A DNA stretch of 64,000 nucleotides. It comes from Leuctra nigra. Taxonomy: Eukaryota > Arthropoda > Insecta > Plecoptera > Leuctridae. The position numbers and the translations under genes were made by a program. How positions within the stretch are numbered: position 1 is the first letter of the stretch; each line of letters starts with the position of its first letter. Positions 9,654-22,568 of the stretch are shown one piece after another. The DNA lies in the NCBI GenBank assembly GCA_934045905.1, contig OW203762.1, forward strand, positions 9,610,001-9,674,000, given 5' to 3'. The notes below the pieces were generated by a model. That model was not told where the DNA came from. It was given only the letters and a program-made list of their open reading frames with translations, and searched no databases.

Positions 9654-11180
9654 CTAAGGGTTCTTCCACCTCTTCCGTGGACGGCCAACATCTATTCTTC
9701 CATGAGGTCGGTAATGGTAGGCACTTCGGGGGATCCTATCTGGAGGCATTCGGGATAGATGTTCAATCCATTTGTTTCTGTACTTCACCATCGTGTAATT
9801 AACACTCTCAACATGAAGCTCTTGCCTTATTTCTTCATTCCTTACACAATCCAACCCCGTGCATCCCTTCACCGACCTTAGGAATTTCATCTCGGCAGCT
9901 TGGATGCGACTCTTATCCCGAGTCTTGTCGACCCACGATTCACTTCCGTAAAGTAATGCTGGCACCGCCATTACCTTATACAATCTGATTTGGGTATCCT
10001 TCCTTGTCTTGTTTTTTAAATTTCGTCGAATAGTCCCACATATAGACTGAAACTTGTGCAGCTTCTGAGTAATGTCCTCCTCAAAAGCATATGTTATGTC
10101 ACAGCCCAAATATTTGAAGTGAGAGACTTGCTCAATAGACTGATTGTCAATTACAATTTTCGATCTTACCGGGAATTTTCCCTTGAATGCCATGATTTTC
10201 GTTTTCCCTGTGAATAATTTCAAATTATAACGGCGGCCAAGCTGTACCAATGTAAATATAGCTCTTTGCAGTCCATCCTCATCTTGCTCCATTATTATAA
10301 GATCATCAGCGAACAACAATGAATTAATTGTGTGCTCTTGTCCTATCCTAATGCCTCCATTATTGATTAGTTTCCATTCTCTAAGAATGTCGTCGATATA
10401 AATGTTAAAAAGACTAGGTGAAAGACTGCAACCTTGCCGTACTCCTCTATTTACTGTAGTTGTCTTTGAAACCCTGTCATCCGTCCTTATTTCTATTTTT
10501 GTGTTGGTATATAGACTTTCAGTTACTTTGACCAGATGTTCCGGAAACCCTCGACGCCTCAGAACTTCCATCAACTTAGGTCTATTTACTCTATCAAAAG
10601 CCTTCTCAAAGTCGATGAATGCAAGATGGGTTTCTAAGTTGAATTCTCTTCGCTTTTCAATTATCTGTCTGATTGTAAAAATATTGTCTGTACATGATCG
10701 CGCTCTTCGAAAACCATTATGTTCTTCGGATAATAAATGTTCTGATATTGTTCGTATTCTGCTGTTAATTACTCTTGTGTAGATTTTGTATCCGGAGTTT
10801 AGTACACTGATACCTCTGTAGTTGTCACACTTGCTTCTATCACCCTTCTTGAACAACGGAATGACCGAAGCCGTTAGCCAGGTTTCTGGAATTTTCAGTT
10901 GATTCCAACACATGTTCATTAGATGTAAAAACCTGAGCTTAAGAAAAATTCCTCCGTACTTTATTAGTTCAACGCTTATGCCGTCATTTCCGCTTGCTTT
11001 ACGGTTTTTCGCATGTGTTAGGGCTTCTTGAAGTTCTTGCAATGTCAACTGGTCTACATACGAAGTGTCCGCTTCCATTGAAAAGTGCGTATCTTCCAGA
11101 GGGTCTGACCAAAGTTCCTTGTAATAATGGAGCCACTGGGTTTCATCGATGACATTTAGCCTGGCGGTATACTTTTTCAA
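9654..11180 (-). pseudogene. LINE reverse transcriptase (RTE-like), long open fragment
   Basis: A 508-residue open frame on the minus strand. From about residue 50 it shows the RT fingers segment (ELQEALTHAKNRKASGNDGI). Then come SVIPLFKKGDRSKCDNYRGI, the motif A region THLAFIDFEKAFDRV, motif B GVRQGCSLSPSLFNIYID, and the catalytic LLFADDLIIM. Thumb and connection segments follow, with YGSESW and a C-terminal GRPRKRW. The catalytic FADD is intact, so this copy is young. The endonuclease part is in other frames (11143-11523 and 11520-12110), so the locus as a whole cannot make one full-length protein. The 3' end runs into the GAA tail. Confidence 0.88.
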
Positions 11181-11523
11181 TCGAGTTCAGAAGTTTGAAA
11201 GTTTTATATACAGACAGTTGTCGGCCATGAAGATCGTGCTCTAAGTTACTCACAGTTCGTTCCCAGCTCAACTCATGGGCACGTCGCACTACAGCTTTAG
11301 CAATATTTCTTTTAGAGTTATAGTCTTCTCTCGTAGAGGCGGTGTTATCCTGAAGAAATTTTAAGTAGGCTTTATTCTTTTCTTTAATTGCACACTCAAT
11401 TTCACTGTTCCATATCTTGAGTCCTTTACGCCTCCGGGATTTATTTTTTGTGCCAAGAGCTTCGAAGGCTGAAAGGTTAATAGCGTTCTTTATATTTTCC
11501 CATTCAATGTCAATATATGTCAA
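11143..11523 (-). pseudogene. LINE linker between endonuclease and RT
   Basis: A 126-residue open stretch on the minus strand joining the endonuclease fragment to the RT. It has a charged, helical look (EKNKAYLKFLQDN, RRAHELSWERTVSNLEHD), which matches the spacer that precedes RT in RTE/CR1-type LINEs. It overlaps the endonuclease ORF by 4 bases and the RT ORF by 38 bases, each in a different frame. Two indels therefore separate pieces that were once one ORF. Confidence 0.7.
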
Positions 11524-12110
11524 TTATCACTAGTTGGCATTGTGTTGAGATAGTTTGTAAGTCTATCTTGATACAACTTCCTCACACAGTCATCCTCCAA
11601 GAGATACACCTTCAGAATTTCCTTCTCTGCTTCTCTTCTGCGATTACATTTCCTCCATCTGGCAAGTATATGTATTGTAGACACTACCAGATAGTGATCT
11701 GAGAATATATCGCATCCTCGGAAAACTCGAGTGTCTTTGATCTGCGATACCAATTTCTTATTGACGATGACATAATTTATTAACGACCGAAGGCCTCTTG
11801 CACTCCATGTGTAAGTATGTATGTCCTTTTTCCTGAAGAATGTGTTGGTGATCTTCAAACTGTTGAAACTTGCAAAATCTCGAAGTAGGCGTCCATTGTC
11901 ATTAAGATGTGCTTCGCCAAATGTTCCTACAGTTTGAGAAATGGGAACATTACCCACCCGCGCATTGAGGTCGCCCGCAAGAATCAGGTGGTCTGTTGTA
12001 TTATGTTTGTTGATTACCTTCTGGAGTGTTTCATAAAACGCTTCACTCTCCTCCCTCTTTCCCTCTTCCGGTGCGTAAACGCCGACTACAGTTAGATACC
12101 CTCTCTCCAC
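11520..12110 (-). pseudogene. LINE endonuclease (EEP family), 5'-truncated
   Basis: A 196-residue minus-strand frame with the C-terminal half of an apurinic-type (EEP) endonuclease: VVGVYAPEEGKREESEAFYE, then LAGDLNARVG (the GD.N catalytic motif), TWSARGLRSLINYVIV, and FSDHYLVV (the SDH catalytic motif). The N-terminal metal-binding half is missing. The sequence continues a little in a decayed frame to the TSD at 12181, consistent with 5' truncation during insertion. Confidence 0.82.
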
Positions 12111-12266
12111 CTTAAGCCGTACAGTGACAATTCTTTCATTAACATACGCATAACTCTTAATTTTGTTCCTCCACTACTCGTGCTCCAACTACAGACTAAA
12201 AAAAAAAAAAACAGAGGTCCGTGCCAAAAGAGCCAAAAGGAAACGTTCGCTTCGCTCGCTCAATTA

Positions 12267-12512
12267 TGAAAACCGCCCTAAAACACTGTTTTCGCGGCCC
12301 TCTAGCTCGCAAAGGGCGTAACCTATTGTTCCCAAATTTGGTATGTGTTGTAGGGTGATATTTCGCAACAATGTGAGATTTCCCAATTTTAAGATCCTGT
12401 AGGCCGAAAATGCCACTTTGATGCTTACAGTAAAAGTGGGTTTGCTCCAGCCTTTATATGAGAGAGTGCGCGCCGTACGACTTGGCTGGCGTGGAGCGAC
12501 CGCTCCACTAGA
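12267..12512 (-). mobile_element. Composite-family 5' block alone
   Basis: Reverse-orientation 5' block: ATGAAAACCGCCCTAAAACA at its inner end and GTGGAGCGACCGCTCCACTA then GA at its outer end, followed by T. It is joined directly to the tail of a family D copy. The same junction is seen at 27641, so this block may move or be amplified together with family D. Confidence 0.7.
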
Positions 12513-13804
12513 TGTAGACAATAATGCTAAGCGTCAAATGTTTTTTTCCGTCAATCGATTGTAATTTTAACTTCATATAATTTACTATATTAGTTGTGAG
12601 TCTACAAAAAATCGTTGTTGTGGAAACGACAAAATGTATATAGATATATATATTTCATTATAGATATAATGAAATCTCTCGTTACAGGGTTAGCACTTTT
12701 TTGCTGCCGAACGAAATGTGCTGTGTGTTAATATTAGATTTTAATATAAATATTATTAGTTACTTCAATATATTAATATTAATTTCAATATTAATATTAA
12801 TATTAACATTTAATATATGAGTCTTACATAATGGGATAGCACTATTTTCACGCAAATAGCGAAGATAATACAAAATGTAACATTGTTTTATTTTTTCATG
12901 CTGTATTTCTATACCTTTAAAGAAAAATGTCCAAGGAAGGTTTTATTTATTTAGGACATATTACGATTTATAGTTTTGATCAAACATTAAGGTTGCTTTA
13001 TCTCAGAACCACTTTAGTGTTGGTTAGCACTGTCTGGCCCCGACCCCCTCATTTAGTGTTTAGATTTCTTATAGCTCCACTGAAAAAATTTAAAACTATA
13101 TTAATTATTTGATGCATTTTTCTAGTGTTAAGACGATAATACTCTACAAGGACATATTATTATCGTTCCTTTACCTTCAAGTGAAAGCGAGTGTTATCAT
13201 AATGAATATGTATTACTTTGCGACTAATGAGCGTGAGGTCGACCTCCTAAGCTGGCAGTGTTAGCTGAAGTTTGTTTAGCAGAGTATTCGAAGTTTGAAT
13301 TTAAAGTTTGAAAATTGCTCAAATGTCTGTTACTTTTTTCTCACTAATTAGCTGAAGTGGATCACTTACCAGGTTCTAACAATTTGATAAATCAGCGACT
13401 GTGCAGCTTGGCGTTAAGAGATTCCAGGTTTGCAGTGACGTTTTAGGACATAATCCAAGAGGGTCAAATCCTGAACCATTGGAGGGATTTAAAAAGTGAG
13501 GTTAAAATATAGCTTATACTGTAAAAAAATCAATACAATACAACGAACGTTCAAGATTTTATATTGCTACCCAATTGTACTTTACATGAAACTTGGAAAA
13601 ATTACACCCAAGCGTGGTTTTTGAACAAATTCTAAAAAGTGGATGAATTTACATGTAATTCCATGTCAAAATAATTTGTGGAAACCATTTAAAATCACTT
13701 ATAGAATTTCATATTTCTCCTCGGGCTGTTGACACGGGAGCCACATCTGGAGGCGGCCGATTGTTTTAATATAATTTTGTAATTATACTTTAGTTACCCA
13801 TTTC
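12513..13804. other. AT-rich intergenic sequence, nothing recognised
   Basis: Low-complexity AT-rich DNA with AATATTAAT runs near 12740-12820. No ORF with family resemblance, no terminal repeats and no RNA gene were seen. Confidence 0.5.
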
Positions 13805-14288
<484 letters not shown>

Positions 14289-15239
14289 ACTCATTGTTAC
14301 ATTGTAACACCCATTGTTAGTATTATAAGGCCCATGGAATTGGGATATTCTATTCTGAACAACAATGAAAGCTTATAGACCATGTATTGCTTAAGATGTC
14401 GTTATGGGAGAAAGGGGGAATAGGCAAATAAATTGAGAAATATTACTCTAGAAAATATGCAAGTATAATATGTACTAGGAAAACGGTCAGTGTTACGCGT
14501 TGATGAGCGAGCACAGATACGTGCAACATCCCCAGCCAAATACGATGCACGACACCATACCACACAATACGATTTTCTTTTTGTCCAATCTCCATAAACA
14601 CTCGGAATGAATAACAGATCCATGTCGTGACTTACCTACATAATTCTTCCATGAATCTCTTTTGACAAACATAACCTCTTCATGACAATAAACACTTGAC
14701 CGATTAGGTTGAAAATGTGTAAAATATCCGATAATGTTGGTCTTGATCACCATGCCAAATTTGAACTAAATCGGAGCATTTTGATTTTCGACCAATCGGA
14801 AGATTTGTTTTGAATTTTAACCAATGGGAGGATTTGGCTAAAACTTTGTAAGATTTTAGACAATGTTGGTTTCAAAGACATGGCAAAATCTGATTTTGAT
14901 CGGACCTACCAATCAGAAGTTTTTTTTTAATTGAACCAATAACATTAGGGTTTGCAAAATTTCAGCTCGATCGAAGAAAAATTGAGGGGCCTGGTGCAAA
15001 AACAAGTCACGTCACAAATGTGTTATTTGAAATTTCAGTTTTATAAATTCAGAAAAACTATTTCACTCAATTTAAAAATAAAAAATCATTTTTATTTAAA
15101 TGTTGTAACATCTTGTGCTTCATTTAAGATTTTTTTATTTTTTTTATCAAAGGGTGTTTTTTTTGTACCCCATGGGATAATTTTGGACTTGCAGTGTTTT
15201 TGCACCAAATTATTTTTCAACAATAAAATGCATTAATTA

Positions 15240-18121
15240 AGCGAGCGGAGCGAGCGTCTCCACTTGACTCTTGCGGCACTTTCTCTGTGTGTGTGTTTTT
15301 TTTTTTTTTTTGCTGGTTCAACCCAGGCCGCACCGTTCAACGTATCGATCTGAAATTTTGCACACACATTCATCTCATACTAACTTAGACCTGTATAGTT
15401 TTTAAGAAAGATCCGTTCACAAATAAAAAAAATCGCGTTTTCCCATATAAATAGCATTGTAGGTTCGAGGAGTCCGTTGCGGCCGCCCGATGCGCTCCAT
15501 TCAAAACAACTCGGAAGCAAGCAGCTGTCTATCTATTATTGTTTGAATACATAACAATTATTTCTTTTCGATTTCTTTGCGGTTAGATAATAGTTAAAGC
15601 AATACATGCGAGGTTATACTTAGGGTTTATTTTATTATTTTTGAAGATGTAGTTATTAGGTATAGGTATTTATTGTTTATGAGAGTTTTAACATGCAGTC
15701 TTACTTCCAATCTTTTCAAAGGCTGAGCAAATTATTTGTAGACCGATGAAATGTCTGCTTGATTGTAGAAATAGATTGGTTGGTTGATAATTGAAATTAT
15801 GTTTATGAAATATTTACCCCATAAAAAACACTTCGTGTAAAAATACCAGCCAAGTCTCTTCAACTAAAAAAAAATATGAAATCTAAAAATTCTGCACTGA
15901 AAAGTAGTGATATCAAAAAATTAGCCAAGTCAAAACTTTATTTGAAAATCAAAAAATACTTGCCGCATCGTGTACTTAAATAGCTTGGAAGTATAAGCCA
16001 ATTATAAATTATACATGAAATATACATATACATAGTATACCTATAATGCCCTAAAAAAACGATGCGCCAAGTATTTTTTGATTTTCAAATAAAGTTTTGA
16101 CTTGGCTAATTTTTTGATATCACTACTTTTCAGTGCAGAATTTTTAGATTTCATATTTTTTTTTAGTTGAAGAGACTTGGCTGGTATTTTTACACGAAGT
16201 GTTTTTTATGGGGATATCACTCCTTTTTTTAGTTTATTCTAACAACTTGTGACACATATGAAATGAACAATTACTAAATTCTTTTAAAAAATCATCACCC
16301 TTTACAATTTCGTTACCACTAATGAATAGCAGCGTATGGTCCTAAATAATTGCTTTAAATGATCTTTCACGAAGAATAGCAAAGGTTTCATTCCAATCAG
16401 TCAACCCAGTTCCGAGATATGGAAACACTTCGGTTTTCAAAATGGCTGCTGAACTTTCTGCAATGCCACATAGAATTTATTTCTATAAATGATGTGTATC
16501 ATTTTAAGCTTTCTGAATATGTATTTATTGTATAGGAGGGAATTATAATAATTTATACATTTAAATGACGTCATTTCCGGTCTCATAAATATGAAAATTC
16601 TATTTGTACTGTTCATATTCCATAGAGATGGCCATCCGAATCGTTTGGCGCTAGTTTCATACCGATTTGTCTACCAGTTTTTGAGATATGACGTTACTTC
16701 CGGTTTAAAAATGGCGGCTGAAATCTCTGACCCCTTGAAGTATATTTGAAACATGATTATAATTTTATAAGCTGTCTCAAATAGTATATTTATTGCATCA
16801 AAATAAAAATTTGTGAGATTATTAAAATGTGTGACGTCATTTCCGGTTTAGGTATGAGAAACTGCAAATATTATTGATGATAATACATAAAGTTGACCGT
16901 CTAAATTGTTTTGCGCTGGTTTCGTTGAAATCTATTTAGCCGTTATTGAGATATGATGTCACTTCCGGTTTCAAAATGGCGGCTTCCGGTTGGTTTTATA
17001 ACAAGTCACATGAGACGTCAAAAGTACATACGTTACATAAATATCAAAATAATCGGATCAATCTTTGTTGCCAAAAAGCCAATCGATGTATTTCAAATTT
17101 CATTACGTCATTTCCGGTTTCTTTAACATAATGTTTAGTCTTTTGCTACTTATCATGCATATAGATGACCGTCTGGATCGTTTGGCGCAATTTTCGTTCC
17201 AATCGGTCCAGCCGTTGACGAGATATGACGTCACTTCCGGTTTCAAAATGGCGGCATAAAACCAGTTATAGCAAAAGGCACCTCAGACGCCAAAAGTGCA
17301 TATGTGGTAAAAATTTTAAATCAATCGGTTCAGCCGTTTATGCTGTGGCCTGTTTACCATATTTTAGCTCCACCCTACTACTACTACTGAGATTATTATG
17401 AAAACCGCCCTAAAACACTGTTTTCACGGCCCTCTAGCGCGCAAAGGGCGTAACCTATTGTTCCCAAATTTGGTATATGTTGTAGGGTGGGCCATAGCTC
17501 GAAATTAAGATATATCGCAACAATGTGAGATTTTCCAATTTTAAGATCCAGTAGGCCGAAAATGCCACTTTGATGCTTACAGTAAAAGTGGGTTTGCTCC
17601 AGCCTTTTTAAATGAGTGTGTGCGCGCGCCGTACGACTTGGCTGGCGTGGAGCGACCGCTCCACTAGATTTCATTTGTATCAGATACAATGTGTTAGGTT
17701 TGTGTTAGGTAAGCAATGTGCTAGAAGAAATAAGCTCTTTTATACGGAACGGCAAGTAACTGTTTGGATAATGTTACTTAAATTATGTTTGCTCAAATTA
17801 AGCTAGCACTTAGATAATGGCCTATTTTGTGGTTTTAATCTCTGTATTTTTTATTTATAATAATTCCATAATACCTACGTACCTAAATACTGAAATAAAT
17901 ACACATGAGTGTGTATCATGTTGCAATGACTTGCAATAACTGTTGCAATAAATTGCAATGAGAAGCAAATTCAGCTATTTTTTATATAATTTAGTGGATC
18001 GTGCTTCTAGATTTCAGTTGTTTTAGGTATATTATTGCCGGCTTTTAAGGAATTATGGTTCGAGGTTTTGCACGTATCCGTGCTCGCTTATCAACGCGTT
18101 ACACAAAGCGTTTTCCTAGTA
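15240..18121 (-). mobile_element. Family D copy, reverse, interrupted
   Basis: Left end AAGCGAGCGGAGCGAGCGTC; right end CAACGCGTTACACAAAGCGT then TTTCCTAG followed by T. A composite element (15817-17668) sits inside. The stretches just outside the composite (15480-15816 and 17669-18030) are poorly matched to other copies, so the identity of the middle is tentative. Confidence 0.5.
15817..17668 (-). mobile_element. Composite-family element, reverse, near-complete (1852 bp)
   Basis: Mirror of the 7452-9310 copy: the palindrome comes first (15817-16212), then the tandem body with TGACGTCA/TTCCGG sites, then a CTACTACTACTGAG microsatellite at about 17382. The 5' block follows, ending CGCTCCACTAGA before T. 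All segments are in the same order and spacing as the forward copy. It shows no ORF of known type. Confidence 0.75.
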
Positions 18122-18560
18122 ATTATTTATATCAACTTCATTTTATTGCTTAATTACATTTTTCATTCATCATCATCATTGCAATCACTTTCTCCAAATG
18201 TTACTTCATTTTCTATTTTCTATTGAAAAAACACACCGCCTTCTCATTTGTGGCAGAAAGCTGTCAGGTCCAGGACGTGACAGGTTTTTGACACAAAATC
18301 AGAGTAATCATGACTTTGCAATGCGTATAGCCAGGTCAGGCACGTCGGGACTCGACATGTTTTTGCACCAAAATGACGGCTCTAAAATACATATAATTGT
18401 CCCGCGCTTAACTACAAAATGACGAAAAGTGGACTTGACTTATTTTGGCACCAGGCCCCTCAATTGTGACCTGTATACCGGCAGTAACAGAAAGAAAACA
18501 CACGAAAAAACAGTAGTCCGTGCCAAAAGAACCAAATGAAGTCGCTCGCTTTTCTCTCTC

Positions 18561-20192
18561 AAAAATGGATTGAAAACTGAAATTGTACATTAAAATATTA
18601 AACAAAAATCTGACGATTTGATGAGAACCTTGGTATCCAAGGTACATCAGCCATTGGGATATTGTATGAAGTTCCTTGACATTAATTAAATGTTTCAGGT
18701 CGGTGAGAATGAAGAAAGTGAACACTAACTTTGGATACAAAGAATTCGATGGGCATGACGAAAATAATGGAACCCATGAGGAATTAGAGATGTGAGTGTA
18801 TCTTCATTCATCTTCAAAATATCAAGTTTTGAATAAGACATAAAGATTCTAGGATGGTCACAAAATTACTGATCATTCCGAGCTAAAGGATTCTATGTTG
18901 CTGTAGCTTGACCTTCACATCTGATTAGTCTGTAGATTTGCATGCAGCCGCAGACCCTCTCGGTTGCGTTTAAGTCTTGCCGGTGAGAAAGAAGAGGATA
19001 AACAATGTCAAAGGGATTCCATTGGGTATGAGATTTTAAATTCAGAGCAAGTAGTGTTTAAGAAGATGTTAGTTGAGAAAGATATTTAGCGAAAACTATA
19101 GGTACCCATTTTGGAAAGTAAAAAAAATATCCGGGACGATCGATGCTGGTAAAATACGATTCTTACGGACAGCATAATAGCCGTTCAACAGAAAGCTGAA
19201 TCTTGGCATGATTCTTAAGAGGCAAACGGAAGCGAACGGGAATCGCACGGTTCGTCAGAGCGTTTTTTTGAAATTTTGTCTTCCCACTAAATAATTTTAA
19301 AAAATCAGATAGTAACGACCCATTACAGCCTAATAGACTAAATAATGCCGCACACTGGAGTACTTGATGACCTCTGGTGCGACCTCAAAGTGTTAAATAC
19401 GAGTATTTTTTATTATTTTACTAAAAATATCGTATTTAACACTTTGAGGTCGTACCAGAGGTCATAATGACCTCCAATGTGCGGCAATATTTAGTCTATT
19501 CGGCTGTAATGGGTCGTTACTATCTGATTTTTTAAAATTATTTAGTGGGAAGACAAAATTTCAAAAAATCGCTCTGACGAACCGTGCGATTCCCGCTCGC
19601 TTCCGTTTGCCTCTTAATACATGCCAAGAGATAGCCTATACGCTACGCGCATTTTGGTATTTCTATGCAATATATCAAAAATAAAATCGGTAAGTACAGG
19701 ACTTATTTTATCGAGACAACCTCCATTTTGAAGTGCATGAGGTCAGGGTAGAAATATACCTTAGTTATCGACAAAAGTCGTTTTTAATTCGCGTATTCAT
19801 AACTATGACAATGAGCCCAGTTGCAAGTCTCAAGTGATAATTGAGGTCGTATTTTGTTACATGCAACTAAATTATTTCGTCTAAAAAATCGGGACAGAGA
19901 TATTAGAGCAGAAAAAGTTCCAGTTTGTTGCAGAATCAGAATGAGGAAATACATTTTACTCTTATGTGCAGTACCTGGTTCGGCCAATTTCGTGATTTAA
20001 ATTTTAGTCACGTGGTATCACTGGAATTAGTTGACAACTTATTGTATTTGCTCCAGGAACTTTATCTCTGGCAAAGATCAGAAGATTGATCAAAGATTAA
20101 AGATCAGAAGATCAGAAGGCAAAGAGAAGAAGATTGATCAAGTTCTGCAGGGAGCGGCGACGCCAGTACCATACTCCCAGCTGGTAACTAAA
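18561..20192. other. Unclassified intergenic sequence with one fold-back
   Basis: Apart from the palindrome at 19201-19629, nothing was recognised. There are no supported ORFs, and the open frames are short and lack family features. Confidence 0.5.
19201..19629. repeat. Long imperfect palindrome, 429 bp
   Basis: The left arm opens TCTTGGCATG, AAGAGGCAAACGGAAGCGA. It runs through TCAGATAGTAACGACCCATT to AAATACGAGTATTTTT near the centre (about 19415). The right arm mirrors it almost throughout and ends CATGCCAAGA. Arms of about 200 bp with few mismatches suggest a fold-back transposon or an inverted duplication. Confidence 0.85.
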
Positions 20193-22568
20193 CTAGGAAA
20201 ACGCTCTGTATAACGCGTTGATGAGCGAGCACGGACACGCGCAACACCTCGAACCGAAAATATGTCTATCGAAAATATCATTAAAAGCCAATAATTCTTG
20301 AAATTCGTCAGACTTGTAGGTATAAAAATCTCCAAATATTCTTAAAGTATTAGTCCCAATAGCCATGCAAAGTTTTAAGTTGACCGATTGAACCTTTATG
20401 ATTAAAATGTTCCTTGTTAAAATTCAAAAATCATAGGATATATTTAAAAAAAATATACCTGGGACCACTCATATGATAAATGTGTGTTCTTACACTAGGA
20501 AAACGCTCAGTGTAACGCGTTGATGAGCGAGCACAGAACATGCAACATCCCCATAGTAACGATGCACGACACGGCACAAGACGATTTTCTCTGCAATTTT
20601 TCAATCTCCATAATACTCTGGATGAATAATAGATCCATTGTGTCATGAAGTCTTACCTACATACCTTCTCCAGAAATCTCTTAAGACATCCCATACTAAA
20701 CTCGTAAAATTACAATTAATACTTGACTGATTAGGCTAACAATATGTAAAATTTAATATTAAGTTGGTCTTGATCACCATGCAAAATTTGAACTAAATGT
20801 GAACATTTTTATTGTCGACCAATCAGAAGACATTATTTAAACTTAAACCAATTAGAGGATTTGGCCTTCGTACTGCATCCGATTTTATGCGCTAGCTCAA
20901 AAATGCTTTCATTTTACTGTACATTGTGAAGAGCTTGGCTGCTCTACAGGCCTTGCCTTGGAACAGAAGCTTAAAGAAGGCAGGGATGACAATTTAGTAT
21001 ACATTTTTCAAGATTATGGAATAAAATGACCTTAAAATGATAAAACTTTTGAAAATAACGACACCTAAAATGTTGGTACCAATGACCACGCGAAGTTTTA
21101 ACTTGATCGGTCAATCTGTTCTAGTTTAAATGTCAAAAATCACATGAAAAATGGTTTTAAATTTGAACCAATAAGAGGATTTGGCTGAAATTTTTTATGA
21201 TTGGGTACAATGTTGGTTGCAATGTTTTTGCTAAATTTCAAATTGATCGAAGCAACCAATCGAAAGATAATTTTTTTTAAATTTGAACCAATCACGGGAG
21301 CCCATTCAAAAACGATCCCAGGGACCGCATAGAGTACGTTAGTATGTGTACAAAATTTCAGATCGATTGCTTGAGTGGTTTGACCTGGGCTGTGACCACA
21401 AAAAACAAAACAAAAAAACGAACACACAGAGAAAGTGCCATAAGAGTACCGTGGTGACGCTCGCTACGCTCGCTCAACAATATTAGACGATCTGTTAAAC
21501 GGTCATATCAGTTTCATACGTTTGAAAGTTTCTGCTCTAACTATTTTGGAACTATAAAGAGTCGAAGAAGCCGTGATCAACATTTTCGAGAAATTTGACA
21601 GATAACACGCAAAATGTCAGTAAAATGTCAATAACTTTTGGATTTAAGGAGGGACGAGTGATATAATCACAATCTTCTGGAAATTTCTGCAAATTTGCAA
21701 AGAATTTCTAATTTCTAGAAGGCCGTGTTACCATGGCAACACAATTTTACATGTAAAACTGCACTTTTCAGATGAAAAAACGTAAAAATAAGGCAGTAAA
21801 CCCCTCATAGCTCGGTAAAACGTCCACGAAGGTATACATTTAAAAATGTTATAATAAAATATTGCATCTGATACACGCTATAGTAGTTTTTCAAAAAATT
21901 CTATAGGTGGGACAGCATCCAAATACACTTTTAAAAATATCACATGACTTTTTCCGCATGGTCGCAATGTTAAAATGAGACAGAAACTGTAACTTTGAAG
22001 CGATATATCTCTAAAATTAGTTCACGTTGACCACTTTTTCTCGCCATATTATGATGCAGAACATAAAAATCTATTTATTTGCGAAATTTGAACGATTTCT
22101 ATACATAAGTGAAATTCGGAGATCCCTCCTTAAACACAGATAAGTCTGAAAATTGCCAAAAATACATATAATGTTGGTCCCAATGACCATGCAAAGTTTT
22201 AAGTTGATCGGTAATACGGTTCTAGTTTAAATTTCAAAAATCATATGAAAGATTTTTTTTAAATTTTAACCAATGGGAGGATTTGGCTGAAATTTTGTAT
22301 GATTGGGTAAAATGTTAGTGGTAATGACTTGTCAAATTTTCAAATTGATAAAACAAACCAATCGAAATATATTTTTTTTTAAATTTGAACCAATCACGGG
22401 ATCCCGTTCTAAAACGATCCCAGGGACCGCATAGAGTACGTTAGTATGTGTACAAAATTTCAGATTGATTGTTTGAGCGGTTTGACCTGGGGTGTGACCA
22501 CAAAAAAAACACACACACAGAGAAAGTGCCATAAGAGTACCGTGGTGACGCTCGCTACGCTCGCTCAA
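20193..22568 (+). mobile_element. Cluster of family D copies
   Basis: Two starts lie close together: ACTAGGAAAACGCTCTGT at 20192 and ACTAGGAAAACGCTCAGTG at 20492. Two ends follow, CGCTCGCTACGCTCGCTCAA, at about 21474 and 22566, each after ACACAGAGAAAGTGCCATAA. The bodies share TCAATGACCATGC and GGATCCCGTT/GGGAGCCCAT segments. A TTAA-flanked MITE lies between the two ends. The simplest reading is two overlapping or nested copies. Confidence 0.6.
21648..22129. mobile_element. 482-bp MITE-like element flanked by TTAA
   Basis: Flanked by TTAA on both sides (21644-21647, 22130-22133) with short inverted ends GGAGGGA/TCCCTCC. TTAA targets are typical of piggyBac-like elements, though the ends here do not match the usual CCC..GGG start. 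No ORF is present. Confidence 0.5.

Larger units (their letters stand above)
9593..12180 (-). mobile_element. RTE-like LINE insertion with 10-bp target duplication
   Basis: A minus-strand non-LTR retrotransposon. The 10-bp sequence TGCTCCAACT is present on both sides, at 9583-9592 and 12181-12190. Its 3' end, on the left, is a (GAA)n tail instead of poly-A. The 5' end is truncated inside the endonuclease. It carries an endonuclease fragment, a linker and a long RT reading frame. Clade is judged from the downstream GRPRKRW motif and the EEP endonuclease; RTE-like is my best guess, CR1-type is possible. Confidence 0.8.
9403..12265 (+). mobile_element. Family D copy interrupted by a LINE
   Basis: A 5'-truncated family D copy lies directly against the previous one. 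It contains the GATCACATTTATTGAAGACC and CAGATCGATCGGTGAAACGG blocks. A LINE is inserted at TGCTCCAACT, and the family D tail resumes after 12190 with ACAGAGGTCCGTGCCAAAAG and ends CGCTTCGCTCGCTCAA. Confidence 0.65.
14984..18461. mobile_element. TIR element with 4-bp AATT target duplication
   Basis: The ends are inverted: left GAGGGGCCTGGTGCAAAAAC, right TTTTGGCACCAGGCCCCTC. AATT flanks both sides (14980-14983 and 18462-18465). Removing the element plus one AATT restores the family D sequence seen in sister copies. Near both ends, TTTTTGCACCAAA recurs as a subterminal motif (about 15198 and 18360). No transposase was recognised. Much of the interior is itself other repeats. Confidence 0.7.
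14475..18560 (+). mobile_element. Family D copy split by a 3.5-kb TIR element
   Basis: Start CTAGGAAAACGGTCAGTGTT after an A. The family body follows, to TTTCAGCTCGATCGAAGAAA at 14980. It resumes after 18465 with TGTGACCTGTATACC and a tail AGTCCGTGCCAAAAGAACC, then GTCGCTCGC, slightly degraded at the end (TTTTCTCTCTCAA). The interruption is described separately. Confidence 0.65.
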
